Part shown: positions 21,260 through 31,672 of the stretch, in pieces
Numbering within the stretch: the first letter of the stretch is position 1
How the letters are laid out: every line of letters starts with the position of its first letter
From: Azorinus chamasolen
Taxonomy: Eukaryota; Mollusca; Bivalvia; Cardiida; Solecurtidae
DNA: 64,000 nucleotides
Assembly: GCA_963576725.1 (NCBI GenBank)
Contig: OY755237.1
Coordinates: 52,543,674-52,607,673 of the forward strand
Reading direction: 5' to 3'
Translations under genes and position numbers: made by a program
The notes under the pieces: generated by a model
The model's input: only the letters and a program-made list of their open reading frames with translations
The model's database searches: none
What the model was told of the DNA's origin: nothing

Positions 21260-21495
21260 GAAATAATTTAAAATGAATAACGTTTGATTTATAACTATGA
21301 GAGAAAAGATCTTGATGAGTGTAACTCATTTTGATATGATGAATGAAGACAAATAATTAATTTCGTGGCATAGTGATGAATATGGACACAGATAATAAAT
21401 GTGTTAACAGCTGTTAAGTACGTGTGAATGTAATTCGTTTTCACATGCAGAATGATTCACTTCAAAAGGATATATAAGTGTTTGCAACCCTTTTA
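21260..21495. other. No gene seen
   Basis: AT-rich, no supported feature. Confidence 0.45.
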
Positions 21496-21499
21496 AATG

Positions 21500-21600
21500 C
21501 AAGAAACCAGTGTAATCCCATTTGAAAACAGTGTAGACCCAGATCAGAGGGCTCCTAGAGGAGCCCTCTGATCAGGATCTGCGCTGTTTGTCATTTAAAA
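21500..21600. mobile_element. Pal-B2 palindrome
   Basis: The palindrome is 21527-21592: arms GAAAACAGTGTAGACCC and its complement, GAGGGCTCCTAGAGGAGCCC at the tip. Confidence 0.8.
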
Positions 21601-21697
21601 TCCTGTTTCGCAAGGTTTACCTTTTCATACTCAGTGAACTATATCGTTAAGTAATGATGGATCAATCAACTTTGAATTTCTGCATTCAAAAGGTTAA

Positions 21698-21915
21698 CCC
21701 TTTCCTTAATATAAACACCCGTTCACGTATTTGCAAAGAGAGTAGGTCCAATGGAAGTTGAATGATCTAATGCTAGTGGGAATTGATAGATCTGTTTATT
21801 AAACATTCTAAAATGGCTACTATAGGTTCCACCTTTCATATTTTATTATCCACTATGTTGTCCATGAATATTAAGAAGGTATTGAATTTGAAGTAAACAT
21901 AGAACAGGGCAAGGG
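21698..21915. mobile_element. Pal-B3 element with TTAA on both sides
   Basis: TTAA 21694-21697 and 21916-21919; CCCTTTCCTTAATATAAAC to ACAGGGCAAGGG. The hairpin right arm is lost. The right TTAA is directly followed by CCCTTTACACTGG, apparently the start of another element sharing the same TTAA. Confidence 0.8.
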
Positions 21916-22187
21916 TTAACCCTTTACACTGGTCACTGCGATAAATACCGGTATTGCAATTAGCTTGAATACAAAATATGACATGTAGCGTGGCCCAACG
22001 TCTGAATTAGATTATAATATATATGTTTGCCTTTCTGCCACCAGTTTCTTAAAAATACTGAGAAACAATGAGGTGTGTTTAAATTTAAAGTAAGCGGGAT
22101 TTTGAGCAGATTATGTAAATACACGTACATGTAGTTCAGGAGAAATGACAACTCCTCCGCCACCGTAGGCGAATCCATGATAACCTT

Positions 22188-22255
22188 AGCAAACAGTGTG
22201 GATCCAGATGAGACGCTGAGTAACCCGGGGCCTCATCAGGATGAAAACTGTTTGA
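22188..22255. mobile_element. Pal-A hairpin
   Basis: AAACAGTGTGGATCCAGATG, apex GAGTAACCCGG, CATCAGGATGAAAACTGTTT. Confidence 0.75.
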
Positions 22256-22480
22256 CAATTTGATTATACATGTATACATGTACATAAAGGAACAAAAAAC
22301 AAACAACGTCACTTTGATATCAGAAGCAGACGATAGTTTTATTTGGCCCCGAATGATTTAAATGGCAAGCGCATATGATTTCGCGGTATGTGAACACATT
22401 CTTCATTTTGTAGTCTTTTTCAATACTATGGGCTATTTTGTGATATATAACTATGGACCATTTTGCGATTACTTCTGCCT

Positions 22481-22548
22481 GCAAACAGTTTGGATCCAGA
22501 TGAGACGCCGATTAACTCGGCGTCTCATCAGGATCCAATCTGTTTGAT
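22481..22548. mobile_element. Pal-A hairpin, well preserved
   Basis: GCAAACAGTTTGGATCCAG to GGATCCAATCTGTTTGA; apex CGCCGATTAACTCGGCG. Confidence 0.88.
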
Positions 22549-22676
22549 ACCCTGATTCTGGTTTTGAAAAAAAATTAGAAAAATGTTCTTTGAGAATTAT
22601 AGCAAACAATAAATTATCGTGGAAGAAACTTGTTAAGTGTTGAACGGATTCACCATTACAAATATACAGTAAAACC

Positions 22677-22879
22677 TCAATAATTAGAGATATTAGTACA
22701 CCGTATAAACAATATGATCATTTTAGGCAGGTGGCTGCTTAATGCGGCGTTAAAGGTATGCAGAAAGCTCCCAAATGAGCTTTCTGTATGACTTTTGCCC
22801 TGCATTAAGCTGTCACCTGTCTTAAGGATAAATTGATACATGTACTTATTTATGTGTTCGAATAATCGAGGTTTAATTG
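22677..22879. mobile_element. Pal-C element with pogo-type ends
   Basis: TA then CAGTAAAACCTCAATAATTA at the left and CGAATAATCGAGGTTTAATTG at 22858-22878 on the right. The inner hairpin tip is GCTCCCAAATGAGC. Confidence 0.82.
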
Positions 22880-22997
22880 TGTATGCAGTGCATTAAGTTC
22901 GTAAAAGCCCATTGACTGCTAAAGTCGACATGACTTACCTGTTCGTTCATTACGTGTCTGATGAGGATCAGAACTATTGGTCAGAATTGTTGGTATT

Positions 22998-23207
22998 CAC
23001 TGAACTCCTTATATCATGAATATTCATGTAGGATAATTATCATGATGTTAATGTATGAACGCATCATACTTTTTCCATGACAGAGGCTATAATGTCTGGA
23101 TTACATTATTCCATAAGCAAACTGAGCAGACCTAGACCCGCAACTGGTCAGAGCTATATCATTCCAGTTTGCAAAGGCATTAATATGCGTATATATGAAG
23201 TAAAGGG
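22998..23207. mobile_element. Pal-B element, worn
   Basis: CATGAATATTCATGTAGG, CATGACAGAGGCTATAATG, AGCAAACTGAGCAGACC, end GAAGTAAAGGGTTGA. Confidence 0.7.
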
Positions 23208-23420
23208 TTGAATAATATAATTTGAAAAGACAAAACATTTTCAGGAACATAGATGCGCCAGAGCCTATTCATGTCTGGTTGAAGGAAGCGGATACGTGCT
23301 TTTTTCGCTTAGCCTTTAGCCTATACTGAGTCAACTTTTGGCAGCAGAAAATGGTGTCTACATCAGTCTTAAAAAATGATTTTTCTTGCATTTCTTTATG
23401 ATATAAAACAACGACCAGAT

Positions 23421-23490
23421 CGTCAAACAATTTGGATCCTGATGAGATGCCGAGTTTCTGGGCGTCTCATATGGAGCTAAACCGTTTGCG
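23421..23490. mobile_element. Pal-A hairpin
   Basis: CAAACAATTTGGATCCTGAT, apex GCCGAGTTTCTGGGC, GGAGCTAAACCGTTTGC. Confidence 0.75.
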
Positions 23491-23655
23491 TAGGTAATCT
23501 CTCATACGCCTACAACAGACTACATGCTACATATTGTGACTTGTCTGTAATATAATTCTCATGCTTGAAAAGTGTTGAGAGTCGCATCCTGACCAGACAC
23601 TATTATCCATGTACTGTTTAGATATCTTTAGAACATTGGGACTCGTCTCTCAACC

Positions 23656-23855
23656 CGTTTACCTGATATATAACATTTGGGCACATTTGCAAACAGAATA
23701 GACCCATATCAGGCAGCTCCTGTAGGAGCCGTCTGATCAGAGTCTACTCTGTTTGCTTTGGAATGATATAGCTCTGATTGTTCCGTTCCCTGTGTTCATA
23801 TATCATTATAAAAAGGTATTCGACTCATCATGGTTACACGAAGTAAAGGTTTATA
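23656..23855. mobile_element. Pal-B element
   Basis: A hairpin of about 23685-23752 with AGCTCCTGTAGGAGCC; right end GAAGTAAAGGTTTA. Confidence 0.75.
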
Positions 23856-23964
23856 CCTGCAATTTGAATCCTTAGATTTAAATAGTTTTGCCTCCGACAT
23901 TATGAGTACTGACATCGTACATCTTTCACATCAAAGCACGTCTTTCATTTCTTGCGGTCCCATG

Positions 23965-24115
23965 CTTATCGGGTGTTAAGGGTCTGAGAATAAGAATCTG
24001 AGTTTGAGTCAGATATTATTCTTAAGTACCGGTATCTGATTGGTCAGATTTTGAGTTCACTCAAAATCTGACCAATCTGATGTTTGATAATGTGCACAGA
24101 CTCAAGCAAAACGTT
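23965..24115. repeat. TGATTGGTCAGA palindrome family, copy 1
   Basis: The strong palindrome 24034-24081 pairs TGATTGGTCAGATTTTGAGT with ACTCAAAATCTGACCAAT. Flanking CTGAG and AGACTCAAG motifs match the second copy at 61871-62035. Confidence 0.7.
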
Positions 24116-24690
24116 GTTTTAACTTCTGGGCCTTATCTCGCGAACTTGTGCAATATTATCTTGCTGCTTCTTATCTTGTGTTCTCCTATATTCCATATCC
24201 CGCTGCCCTATTACGAACGATCTTGCAGTGTTGTTTAAGAAAGTCTGGTCTCTGGCCTTGTATAAGGCCAACCCTCTGTATCTCATGGGTACGTGGAGTG
24301 CAATTACAAAAGGCGCCGTGACAACTGAAACTATTTGTAGAAGAAATAAACAGATTTTAAGCGTTTTTCAGCCTATTCATACCTGTTTTAATACCACGAT
24401 CATATTTCGTAATGAAAACGTGTCATGTTCTGTATACATTTTCTTGAACTTCAGAAATCTGTAGTTGAAATTGCTGTTGTGGTTTGGTATTTTTGGCAAA
24501 CAATGGTATCTCTTCAAGCTGAAAGACGTTGACACCCCGATATCGTACTTTTAGAAGAAATGGAAGAGAAGAAACTAAGTAAAGGATTGAAAGAGAAGAT
24601 AGAGTTTGCAGACAACAGTTTATTCGGCATGTTAGGTATAAGGTCTTGTCCTATGAATCATTCTAAAACGAGACGTTACATAGTACAAGG
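24116..24690. other. No gene seen
   Basis: Two plus-strand frames (78 and 91 codons) lack splice sites or recognisable domains. The second ends in Pal-A sequence. Not annotated. Confidence 0.5.
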
Positions 24691-24701
24691 TGTTTACTTA
24701 A

Positions 24702-24946
24702 TTATTTCGCTGCCAAAAATTGTCGTCTGCAAACTTTGTCGTCTGCTTCACTTTCATTATTGTGATTTGTCTTCATGTCTGTTTAAAACCAGTCACATGT
24801 GGGGCCAAACAGTTTTTATCCTGATGAGCCACTGAGTTACCCGGTGTCTCATCTGGATCCAAACTGTTTGCATCAAAGGTGCCCGACGCATGCTTGGACT
24901 CATCCACGGAACCCCCCCACCCCAAAAAATAAAAATAATAATAATA

Positions 24947-24982
<36 letters not shown>

Positions 24983-25251
24983 TGATCGAAGTATGTAACA
25001 CTAGCTAAAACTATCTGTTTGTACCTTAAACCACTCCGAAAAACAAGAAAAACACGACCCGATTTTTTCCCCTATCGGGCCTATATATGTATTGATGTAT
25101 TTCCATATTTATTTTTTATTATTATTAATTATCATTTTTTTTTTATTTTTTTTTTATTTTTTTTTGGGGGGGGGGGGTGTTTGAGTCCAAGCATGCGTCG
25201 GACACCTTTGGTTTGTATATGTAATCACAGATGCGACAATGACAGCGAAAT
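24702..25251. mobile_element. Pal-A1 element split by a fold-back element
   Basis: After TTAA (24698-24701) comes TTATTTCGCTGCC, then GTCGTCTGC motifs and the Pal-A hairpin 24807-24870. After the insertion the right part resumes GTAATCACAGATGCGAC and ends GACAGCGAAATAGTCAA. The outer ends pair with each other. Confidence 0.75.
24874..25210. mobile_element. 337-bp fold-back element with hAT-like ends and 8-bp duplication
   Basis: The left end CAAAGGTGCCCGACGCATGC and the right end GCATGCGTCGGACACCTTTG pair over about 30 bp with one mismatch, then C and G runs, then long A and T runs. It is flanked by GTTTGCAT (24866-24873) and GTTTGTAT (25211-25218). CA...TG ends with an 8-bp duplication suggest hAT class. 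Confidence 0.75.
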
Positions 25252-25660
25252 AGTCAAAGCCATACTTCCTTATCCATCTGTCAAAAAGTAATTACATGTA
25301 CAATCGCAGTTATTTTAGGGGATACACCCAGGGATATCTCATATACAGAGGGTCGTAAATCAGGGACTCATACAGAGTGTCGTAAATCAGGGACTCTGCT
25401 TATAAATGCCCAAAATAATAATTACATGTACGTTATTCTAGTGTATGCCATATTATTTAATATGTAGCAGAATGCAATGCGAACATGTTTTTAGAGTACA
25501 TGTATATTTAATCCTTTACTCAATGCACATGCTTTTTATTACCTTTACAAAAAGAGTAGACCAAGAACCAAAATGTAAAACAACAATTAAGAAAAATCAA
25601 AAATGAAAATTGGAACTGACGACAAATTGACCAGAAGACAATACATGGCAGAGACAGAAG
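25252..25660. other. No gene seen
   Basis: A short direct repeat (AGTCGTAAATCAGGGACTC type, 25347-25400) and a Pal-B fragment near 25512-25570 (CCTTTACTCAATGCACATGC). No gene. Confidence 0.5.
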
Positions 25661-25668
25661 CGCTTCTT

Positions 25669-25890
25669 GACCAGGGTGTCAGATAACTTGATAAGACACC
25701 GAGTTGACCAGGGTGTCAGATAACTTGATAAGACACCGAGTTGACCAGGGTGTCAGATAACTTGATAAGACACCGAGTTGACCAGGGTGTCAGATAACTT
25801 GATAAGACACCGAGTTGACCAGGGTGTCAGATAACTTGATAAGACACCGAGTTGACCAGGGTGTCAGATAACTTGATAAGACACCGAGTT
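25669..25890. repeat. 37-bp tandem repeat, six copies, from Pal-A
   Basis: 222 bp in total, exactly six periods. The monomer GACCAGGGTGTCAGATAACT plus TGATAAGACACCGAGTT matches Pal-A flank and left arm (GTCAAACAG, GATGAGACGCCGAGTT). Confidence 0.93.
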
Positions 25891-25992
25891 TTACTCCCTG
25901 TAACACCCAAATCAAAACTTTTTTCACAGTTTCACAAGTTGTGTGGTATGAGTTAGATAATAGCTTAATAAGTCATCGTAACATCTCCATGT

Positions 25993-26177
25993 TTAACCCG
26001 CTACCGGGTACAGATGCATTTTAACGACTTTGAAAACCAAGTAGACCCAGCTGAGAAGGTTCTGATCAGGATCTGCTCTGTTTGCTTAGGGGATGATTGA
26101 TATCTGATTCTGCTGTTTGTTCATGCACAATTATAAAAAGCATGTACATGTAACTAACATTCGCCATGTGACTGGTT
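25993..26177. mobile_element. Pal-B element, worn
   Basis: TTAACCCGCTACCGGG, AACCAAGTAGACCCAG, CAGGATCTGCTCTGTTTGC, then CATGTGACTGGTTAA. Confidence 0.65.
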
Positions 26178-26290
26178 AAATTTAGACTTTAAACAGGATA
26201 CACTACAGTGAAATATCCTAGGGCACTTTTGATTTACATCACCATATCCAAATCTCGTTATACCCGAATAATCTAAATAGAGAATGCATA
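26100..26290. repeat. Direct duplication, copy 1 (copy 2 at 27310-27500)
   Basis: Both copies hold ATTTAGACTTTAAACAGGAT, then CTACAGTGAAAT and CGTATAATCTAAATAGAGAA or its near match. They flank the 20-bp array. Confidence 0.7.
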
Positions 26291-26359
26291 GTCCAAATAA
26301 TTGATATTACTTTGTACTAAGCAAGCGTTCATTGTATCGGAGCGGAACGATTTAGACTT

Positions 26360-27190
26360 TAACCCTTTACCTCATACAAACACCCTTTACCTCATACAAA
26401 CGCCATTTACCTCATACAAACACCCTTTACCTCATACAAACGCCCTTTACCTCATACAAACACCCTTTACCTCATACAAACGCCCTTTACCTCATACAAA
26501 CGCCCTTTACCTCATACAAACGCCATTTAACTCATACAAACGCCCTTTAACTCATACAAACGCCTCATACAAACACCCTTTACCTCATACAAACGCCCTT
26601 TACCTCATACAAACGCCATTTACCTTATACAAACGCCCTTTACCTCATACAAACACCCTTTACCTCATACAAACACCCTTTACCTCATACAAACACCCTT
26701 TACCTCATACAAACGCCATTTAACTCATACAAACGCCATTTAACTCATACAAACGCTTCATACAAACGCCCTTTACCTCATACAAACACCCTTTACATCA
26801 CTCATACAAACACCCTTTACCTCATACAAACGCCCTTTACATCACTCATACAAACGCCCTTTACATCGATCATACAAACGCCCTTTACCTCATACAAACA
26901 CCCTTTACCTCATACAAACGCCCTTTACATCACTCATACAAACGCCCTTTACATCACTCATTCAAACGCCCTTTACATCACTCATACAAATGCCATTTAC
27001 GTCACTCATACAAACGCCCTTTACATCACTCATACAAACGCCCTTTACCTCATACAAACGCCATTTACATCACTCATACAAACGCTATTTACATCACTCA
27101 TACAAACGCCCTTTACCTCATACAAACACCCTTTACCTCATACAAACGCCCTTTACCTCATACAAACGCCCTTTACCTCATACAAACGCC
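26360..27190. repeat. 20-bp tandem array of a Pal-B left end
   Basis: About 40 units of CCCTTTACCTCATACAAACG with variants (CCCTTTACATCACTCATAC). The first unit follows TTTAA, so the monomer is the terminus of a Pal-B element. Plus-strand frames are artefacts. Confidence 0.95.
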
Positions 27191-27194
27191 CTGA

Positions 27195-27500
27195 AACGAG
27201 TATGCAAACAGCGTATGCCCTGTAAGAGTCGCCTGCTCACAGTCTGTTCTGTTTGCTTGTGGAAGTATAGTCATCTGAATCTACAGATTGTCACATTGCC
27301 AAACGTTCCTGTATTCATTTACCATTACAAAACCATGTACATGTGATTAATAATCATGACGTAAAAGGTTTGATTTAGACTTTAAACAGGATATAGTTAG
27401 ATCAGTTATGCTACAGTGAAATCCCGAGAAGCTTTATCATTTATATCGCTATATCCATATGTCGCTATATTCGTATAATCTAAATAGAGAACGAACACTC
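27195..27500. repeat. Pal-B remnant and duplication copy 2
   Basis: ATGCAAACAGCGTATGCCCTG and GTCTGTTCTGTTTGCTTG from a Pal-B core, then the duplicated segment from 27310. 27501-27610 shows nothing further. Confidence 0.6.
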
Positions 27501-27611
27501 GAAAATTTCGTTGTATCCGAATTCGCCATAAGTGTGCTCCGTTGTAAGTACATGTATATATTAATTCACTAAAATTATTTAATAACAAACTGGTACTGGT
27601 TTTATGTTATT

Positions 27612-27821
27612 ACAGTGACCTCTTCTAAACCATGATTTCAAGGTAGTATCAATATCTGTCTTTAATACACATGACAGCTTAATGCAGGGTGAAAGTCATG
27701 TAGAAAGCTGCGTTTGGGAGCTTTCTGTATGACTTTCAACCTGCATGAAACAACCGGCTGTCTAAAAGAAGTATGTTTTTCTTTACTAAAACTCCGGATT
27801 ACTTGGGTTTTACGGTACATC
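27612..27821. mobile_element. Pal-C element
   Basis: TACAGTGACCTCTTCTAAAC at the left, an inner hairpin with GTAGAAAGCTGCGTTTGGGA, then GGATTACTTGGGTTTTACGG at the right. Confidence 0.75.
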
Positions 27822-28194
27822 CCTTAGGGAAATTATTTTAGGTTCATGTAAAGTGTTTGGAGGACAAGTTTCATGTGTCTATTGTTAACCGTGGTTTGAA
27901 GAAAATTACATGTACATTTGTAATTCAATTTATAAACCCAGCTGTTGCTCCCAGCACAGAGTATATGTTGAAGAGAGAACTTCGGGTGGGGACAGCTAGG
28001 GCAGGGTGTGGGGGTGGGGGCAGGGAGAGAAGAGACAGGGTGGGAATCAAGCACAGGTAGCAGAGGCACGTGCCAATGCTAGAGTGACTGTTCATTCTAT
28101 AACAACTCAACATCTCATCAGAACCAAGATTGTTTGACAATCTGATATTATTTTTAAAAAAAAAGAAAAAAAGAAATGGAACAAATGTGTTCTT

Positions 28195-28690
28195 TACCCA
28201 TTTCCCTGTTGAGTATGTATGCAAGAAATAATGACATCATGCATATTTATTGTTATGATTCCATAAGTAAACAGAGCTGACCCTGATCAGACGTCTGCTA
28301 TAGGTTTACTGAACAGATCTGACCCTGATCAGAGGTCTGCTATAGGTTTACTGAACAGATCTGACCCTGACCAGACGATCAGATGTCTGCTATAGGTTTA
28401 CTGAACAGATATGACCCTGATCAGATGTCTGCCATAGGTTTACTGAACAGATCTGACCCTGATCAGACGTCTGCCATAGGTTTACTGAACAGATCTGACC
28501 CTGATCAGAGGTCTGCTATAGGTTTACTGAACAGATCTGACCCTGATCAGAGGTCTGCTATAGGTTTACTGAACAGATCTGACCCTGATCAGATGTCTGC
28601 CATAGGTTTACTGAACAGATCTGACCCTGATCAGATGTCTGCTATAGGTTTACTGTCTACAAATGCGTGGAACTGCGTTTATATGAAAAA
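28195..28690. mobile_element. Pal-B element expanded by a 42-bp repeat
   Basis: The left part CCCATTTCCCTGTTGAG and AGAAATAATGACATCATG, and the right part TCTACAAATGCGTGGAAC then GCGTTTATATGA, are standard Pal-B. The core between is the 42-bp array 28272-28662. A small Pal-A remnant lies at 28100-28140. Confidence 0.8.
28272..28662. repeat. 42-bp tandem repeat, about nine copies
   Basis: Units hold CTGACCCTGATCAGACGTCT and ATAGGTTTACTGAACAGAT. Because 42 is divisible by three, it reads as a repeated 14-residue frame, which is not a gene. Confidence 0.93.
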
Positions 28691-28865
28691 AAGAACAAAA
28701 TACTAGATTTGTTGATACAGTTACTCAGTTTAGAAAGGTTAATTTAAAATTATTATCAGATATGGATGATACTCTCACAACATTAAAGAGAACTGCTTGA
28801 TATAAATATACTTATAAAATTGTAACTTAAAATTACATAGCGTGCACAAGTACATGTACACATTA

Positions 28866-29235
28866 TCTGTATGAGACGCCTTTGTAAACAAAGTAGACCC
28901 TCATCACACAGCTCCTATAGAACCCGTCTGATCAGGGTCTGCTCCATTCGCCACTCATCTGATTCTACAGTTTCTATCATGGTCATACAATCACGTGCTT
29001 TGCGTGTGCTATTGTAAATATTCAACCAGTGAATATCATATTCATGATATCATTATTTCTTACCTGAATACATGAGATCATTATTTCTTACATGAATATT
29101 CATGAGATCATTATTTCTTACATGAATATTCATATCATTTATTTCTTACATGAATATTTTATGATGTCATTATTTCTTACATGAATATTCATGATATTTT
29201 TTTCTTACAGGAATATGCCTCAAGTAAAGGGTTAT
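28866..29235. mobile_element. Pal-B element with repeated right end
   Basis: A core near 28885-28955, then about five copies of a 30-35 bp unit (ATCATTATTTCTTACATGAA) at 29045-29200, ending AAGTAAAGGGTTA. Confidence 0.8.
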
Positions 29236-29333
29236 ATGGGGAGGGAGATTTGGCTAATTTCACGAGTACTTCGTCGAAGCAAAACTGTCATCCGACTGAT
29301 ATGCAAGACTAAGAACCATTCCACTATAAAGTA

Positions 29334-29522
29334 CAGTAGAAACCTGTCTCAAGCGACCATTCATTTATTGAACATAGGAATCTTAAATACATAGATTTTT
29401 TGATGCAGGGCAAAATTAATGCAGAACTCTTTCTGCATTAATTTTGACCTGCATTAAGCTGTATGTATTACAGACCCATAATTAGATCTCGTTTTAGTGG
29501 TCGCTTAAGAGAGGTTCTACTG
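29334..29522. mobile_element. Pal-C element between TA copies
   Basis: CAGTAGAAACCTGTCTCAAG to CTTAAGAGAGGTTCTACTG, flanked by TA at 29332-29333 and 29523-29524. Tip reduced to GCAGAACTCTTTCTGC. Confidence 0.85.
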
Positions 29523-29635
29523 TATGTTATCTTAAATCCTGTACATGTACTTTATTGTTTACGATTCACTACAAAACCCTGTTCTCATTAGAATCGCAAA
29601 CCAACAAGGCATGATTTCTCGTGTTCCATCCGTCA

Positions 29636-29799
29636 CACAGGGGGCCATTTCGTGGGTCTAGATGATCTAAAAATTCAAAAAATGATTGGGTCGATTTAGT
29701 ATTATATTATATACATTGTATATAATATAACACTTAATCGACCCAATCATTTTTTTTTAACTTTTTAGACCATCTAGACACACGAAATGGCCCCCAGTG
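29636..29799. mobile_element. Pal-E element with perfect 8-bp duplication
   Basis: CACAGGGGGGCCATTTCG to CGAAATGGCCCCCAGTG, flanked by ATCCGTCA at 29628-29635 and 29800-29807. The inner hairpin has ATCGACCCAATCAT arms around a TATATAC centre. Confidence 0.88.
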
Positions 29800-29887
29800 A
29801 TCCGTCATTTGCCATATAATCGCAGAAGTGTTCATTTTGTTATTTATGATTTACCCTACTGCTTAAAATCATTTGTCGATGTTAGCC

Positions 29888-30126
29888 TAATCCTTTACTC
29901 AATAAATACGTATTTCTACGCCTTTGGCAAACAGAGTAGACCCAGACCAGATGGCTCCTATAGATCAGGGTCTGCTCTGTTTGCTTAGGATATAATACTA
30001 TAGATCTGATTCTGTAGTTCTGCCCTGGCCAACACTTTCTGTGTCCCTGTTCTGTCTTAAACATTAATCTAATTAATATTCATGATGTCATTCTGTTTTA
30101 CATGAATATTCTTGAAGTAAATAGTT
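29888..30126. mobile_element. Pal-B element
   Basis: CCTTTACTCAATAAATACG at the left, a hairpin with a shortened right arm (GGCTCCTATAGATCAGGG), and GAAGTAAATAGTTAA at the right. Confidence 0.78.
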
Positions 30127-30236
30127 AAACCCGTAGTTGTCTGTGCTGCGTGTCCAACGAGCTGTATCTTGGTAATCATCGGTTCATCTGGATCCAAACA
30201 GTTTTCAAAAGTTTATCATAATTCGTCCACGACAGT

Positions 30237-30740
30237 CTTAAAGGGGATGTCCCTACATTTGACGCGTTTCATAAACACTTAAAATGTACAAAACTCATTT
30301 GTTTATATGCTGAAAAGTGGTATATCGCAAAAAGCCCCATCCAATTACCGTTTATAATGACAAAACGTCCATGTGTTTGATAGCGCCGATCCCGGTTTTA
30401 CTGCCCGATGTTTCAGTTTTATTCGGGTTGGGTTTTAGTTTCGTAACTGTTCGTCCTATTCGCGATTCTCCGACCACTTCCGAGAAAGCTATTACGTAAA
30501 CAATGGAGGGATCGGGTGATCATCGGCAAAACGCGGAAGAATTTAACGGAAGAGACCGATAATATTGTGTTGTAGAACAAAATTTATCAGTATTGATGAC
30601 ATCGGTTTATTTGTATCACAGAAGCATTTTCGATATAACTTCAAATTAGGAATCTTCATAATAATGACAGAGCATAACAAATACCAAGTTTTATGATATT
30701 ATTGATAATATTCGATCATTGTAGGGACTTCCTCTTTAAG
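30237..30740. mobile_element. 504-bp element with 21-bp terminal inverted repeats
   Basis: The left end CTTAAAGGGGATGTCCCTAC pairs with the right end GTAGGGACTTCCTCTTTAAG with two mismatches. The interior is single-copy with no transposase frame. A Pal-A remnant lies just before it (30150-30210). Class unknown. Confidence 0.75.
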
Positions 30741-30744
30741 GTAA

Positions 30745-30990
30745 GGGTAGTTCCTCAGCTGCGAAAATACCAAAACTTTTAAAAAATCCCCTTGGCTTTA
30801 CTCAACTTACATATGCAGAACAGGAAGTAAAACAAAGATGTAATAATTAAATCGTGCCTTTTCTACATCGCTTATTAATTATTTTGTCATGATTTAAAAT
30901 CCTGATCGTGTTTCATGTAACAAAGAGTCCCCCGATCATTTACTTTATCTCATTAAATCTAAAAATTATACCAACATGTACCTGTATGTG
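30745..30990. other. No gene seen
   Basis: Unique-looking sequence without supported features. Confidence 0.45.
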
Positions 30991-30997
30991 TCTTTAA

Positions 30998-31200
30998 CTC
31001 TTTCGCTGCTAAATTGTGTCGTCTGCATCCTTTGTCGTCTGCTACAATTTTGTTTCTTTTCCTTCATTTTTGTTTAAGAAATGAGTCCAAATAACAGTGT
31101 GGATGATAGGACACCTAGTTACTCATCAGGATCCAAACTATTTGCACGGGTAATCCAAACTGTTTGCACGTGTAATCACATACGCGACATTGAAAGAGTC
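30998..31200. mobile_element. Pal-A1 element
   Basis: TTAA then CTCTTTCGCTGCTAAATTG, GTCGTCTGC twice, a Pal-A core with a shortened right arm, and end GCGACATTGAAAGAG. Confidence 0.75.
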
Positions 31201-31202
31201 CA

Positions 31203-31335
31203 CCCTTTTCTTCCTATAGACGAATTTGGGCACGTTTTCAAACGGAGTAGACTAAGAGAGCTCCTGTGGGAGATATCTGACCAGGGTCTGCTCTGTTTGC
31301 TTATGGAATAATATAGATTAAGTTTCTATGAACCC
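31203..31335. mobile_element. Pal-B element, left half and core
   Basis: CCCTTTTCTTCCTATAGACG, AAACGGAGTAGACTAAG, then CTGCTCTGTTTGCTTATGG; the right end is replaced by a Pal-F element. Confidence 0.65.
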
Positions 31336-31339
31336 ATTA

Positions 31340-31545
31340 TCTCCTACGGACGCCTTTTGCGCCTCTGTAAAAACTAATTCTTTGAAACCATTGTGATAAA
31401 TAGAGCATTTACTTCATAGGAGCAAATGCTCTATTTATCACAATGGTTTCAAAACTACGCAATTTTAAAATTCTCCTTTTCTATAGTTTTACTGTGGATT
31501 AATTGAGTCTAAAATAGTCTAGGAAGGAATGAGTTAGTTTAACAT
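31340..31545. mobile_element. Pal-F element
   Basis: CCCATTATCTCCTACGGACG to GGAAGGAATGAGTTA. The inner hairpin of about 31384-31451 pairs GAAACCATTGTGATAAATAG with its complement. Confidence 0.78.
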
Positions 31546-31672
31546 TTTCTTGTTCATATGTAATCACAAAAAATATCAGGGAGGAGATGGTTAAGTACAC
31601 TCACGAATGTTAAGGATTCTTAAGACACAAACATGTTTAAACCTTTAAATTGAATGAATAATCGTGATCAAA

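Noticed and set aside
24560..24835. Lys/Glu-rich 91-codon frame
   Set aside because: The distal part is Pal-A1 sequence and the start has no support; similar GAAGAAATGGAA stretches accompany other Pal-A copies.
26301..27346. Long plus-strand frames of Pro-His-Thr-Asn-Thr-Leu type
   Set aside because: They are the 20-bp Pal-B-end array in translation.
28383..28706. Repeated 14-residue protein frame
   Set aside because: It is the 42-bp array; the period happens to be divisible by three.
29191..29394. Exon after TTTTTTTCTTACAG at 29210
   Set aside because: The acceptor-like sequence is part of the repeated Pal-B right end (TTTCTTACATG), and the frame runs into a Pal-C terminus.
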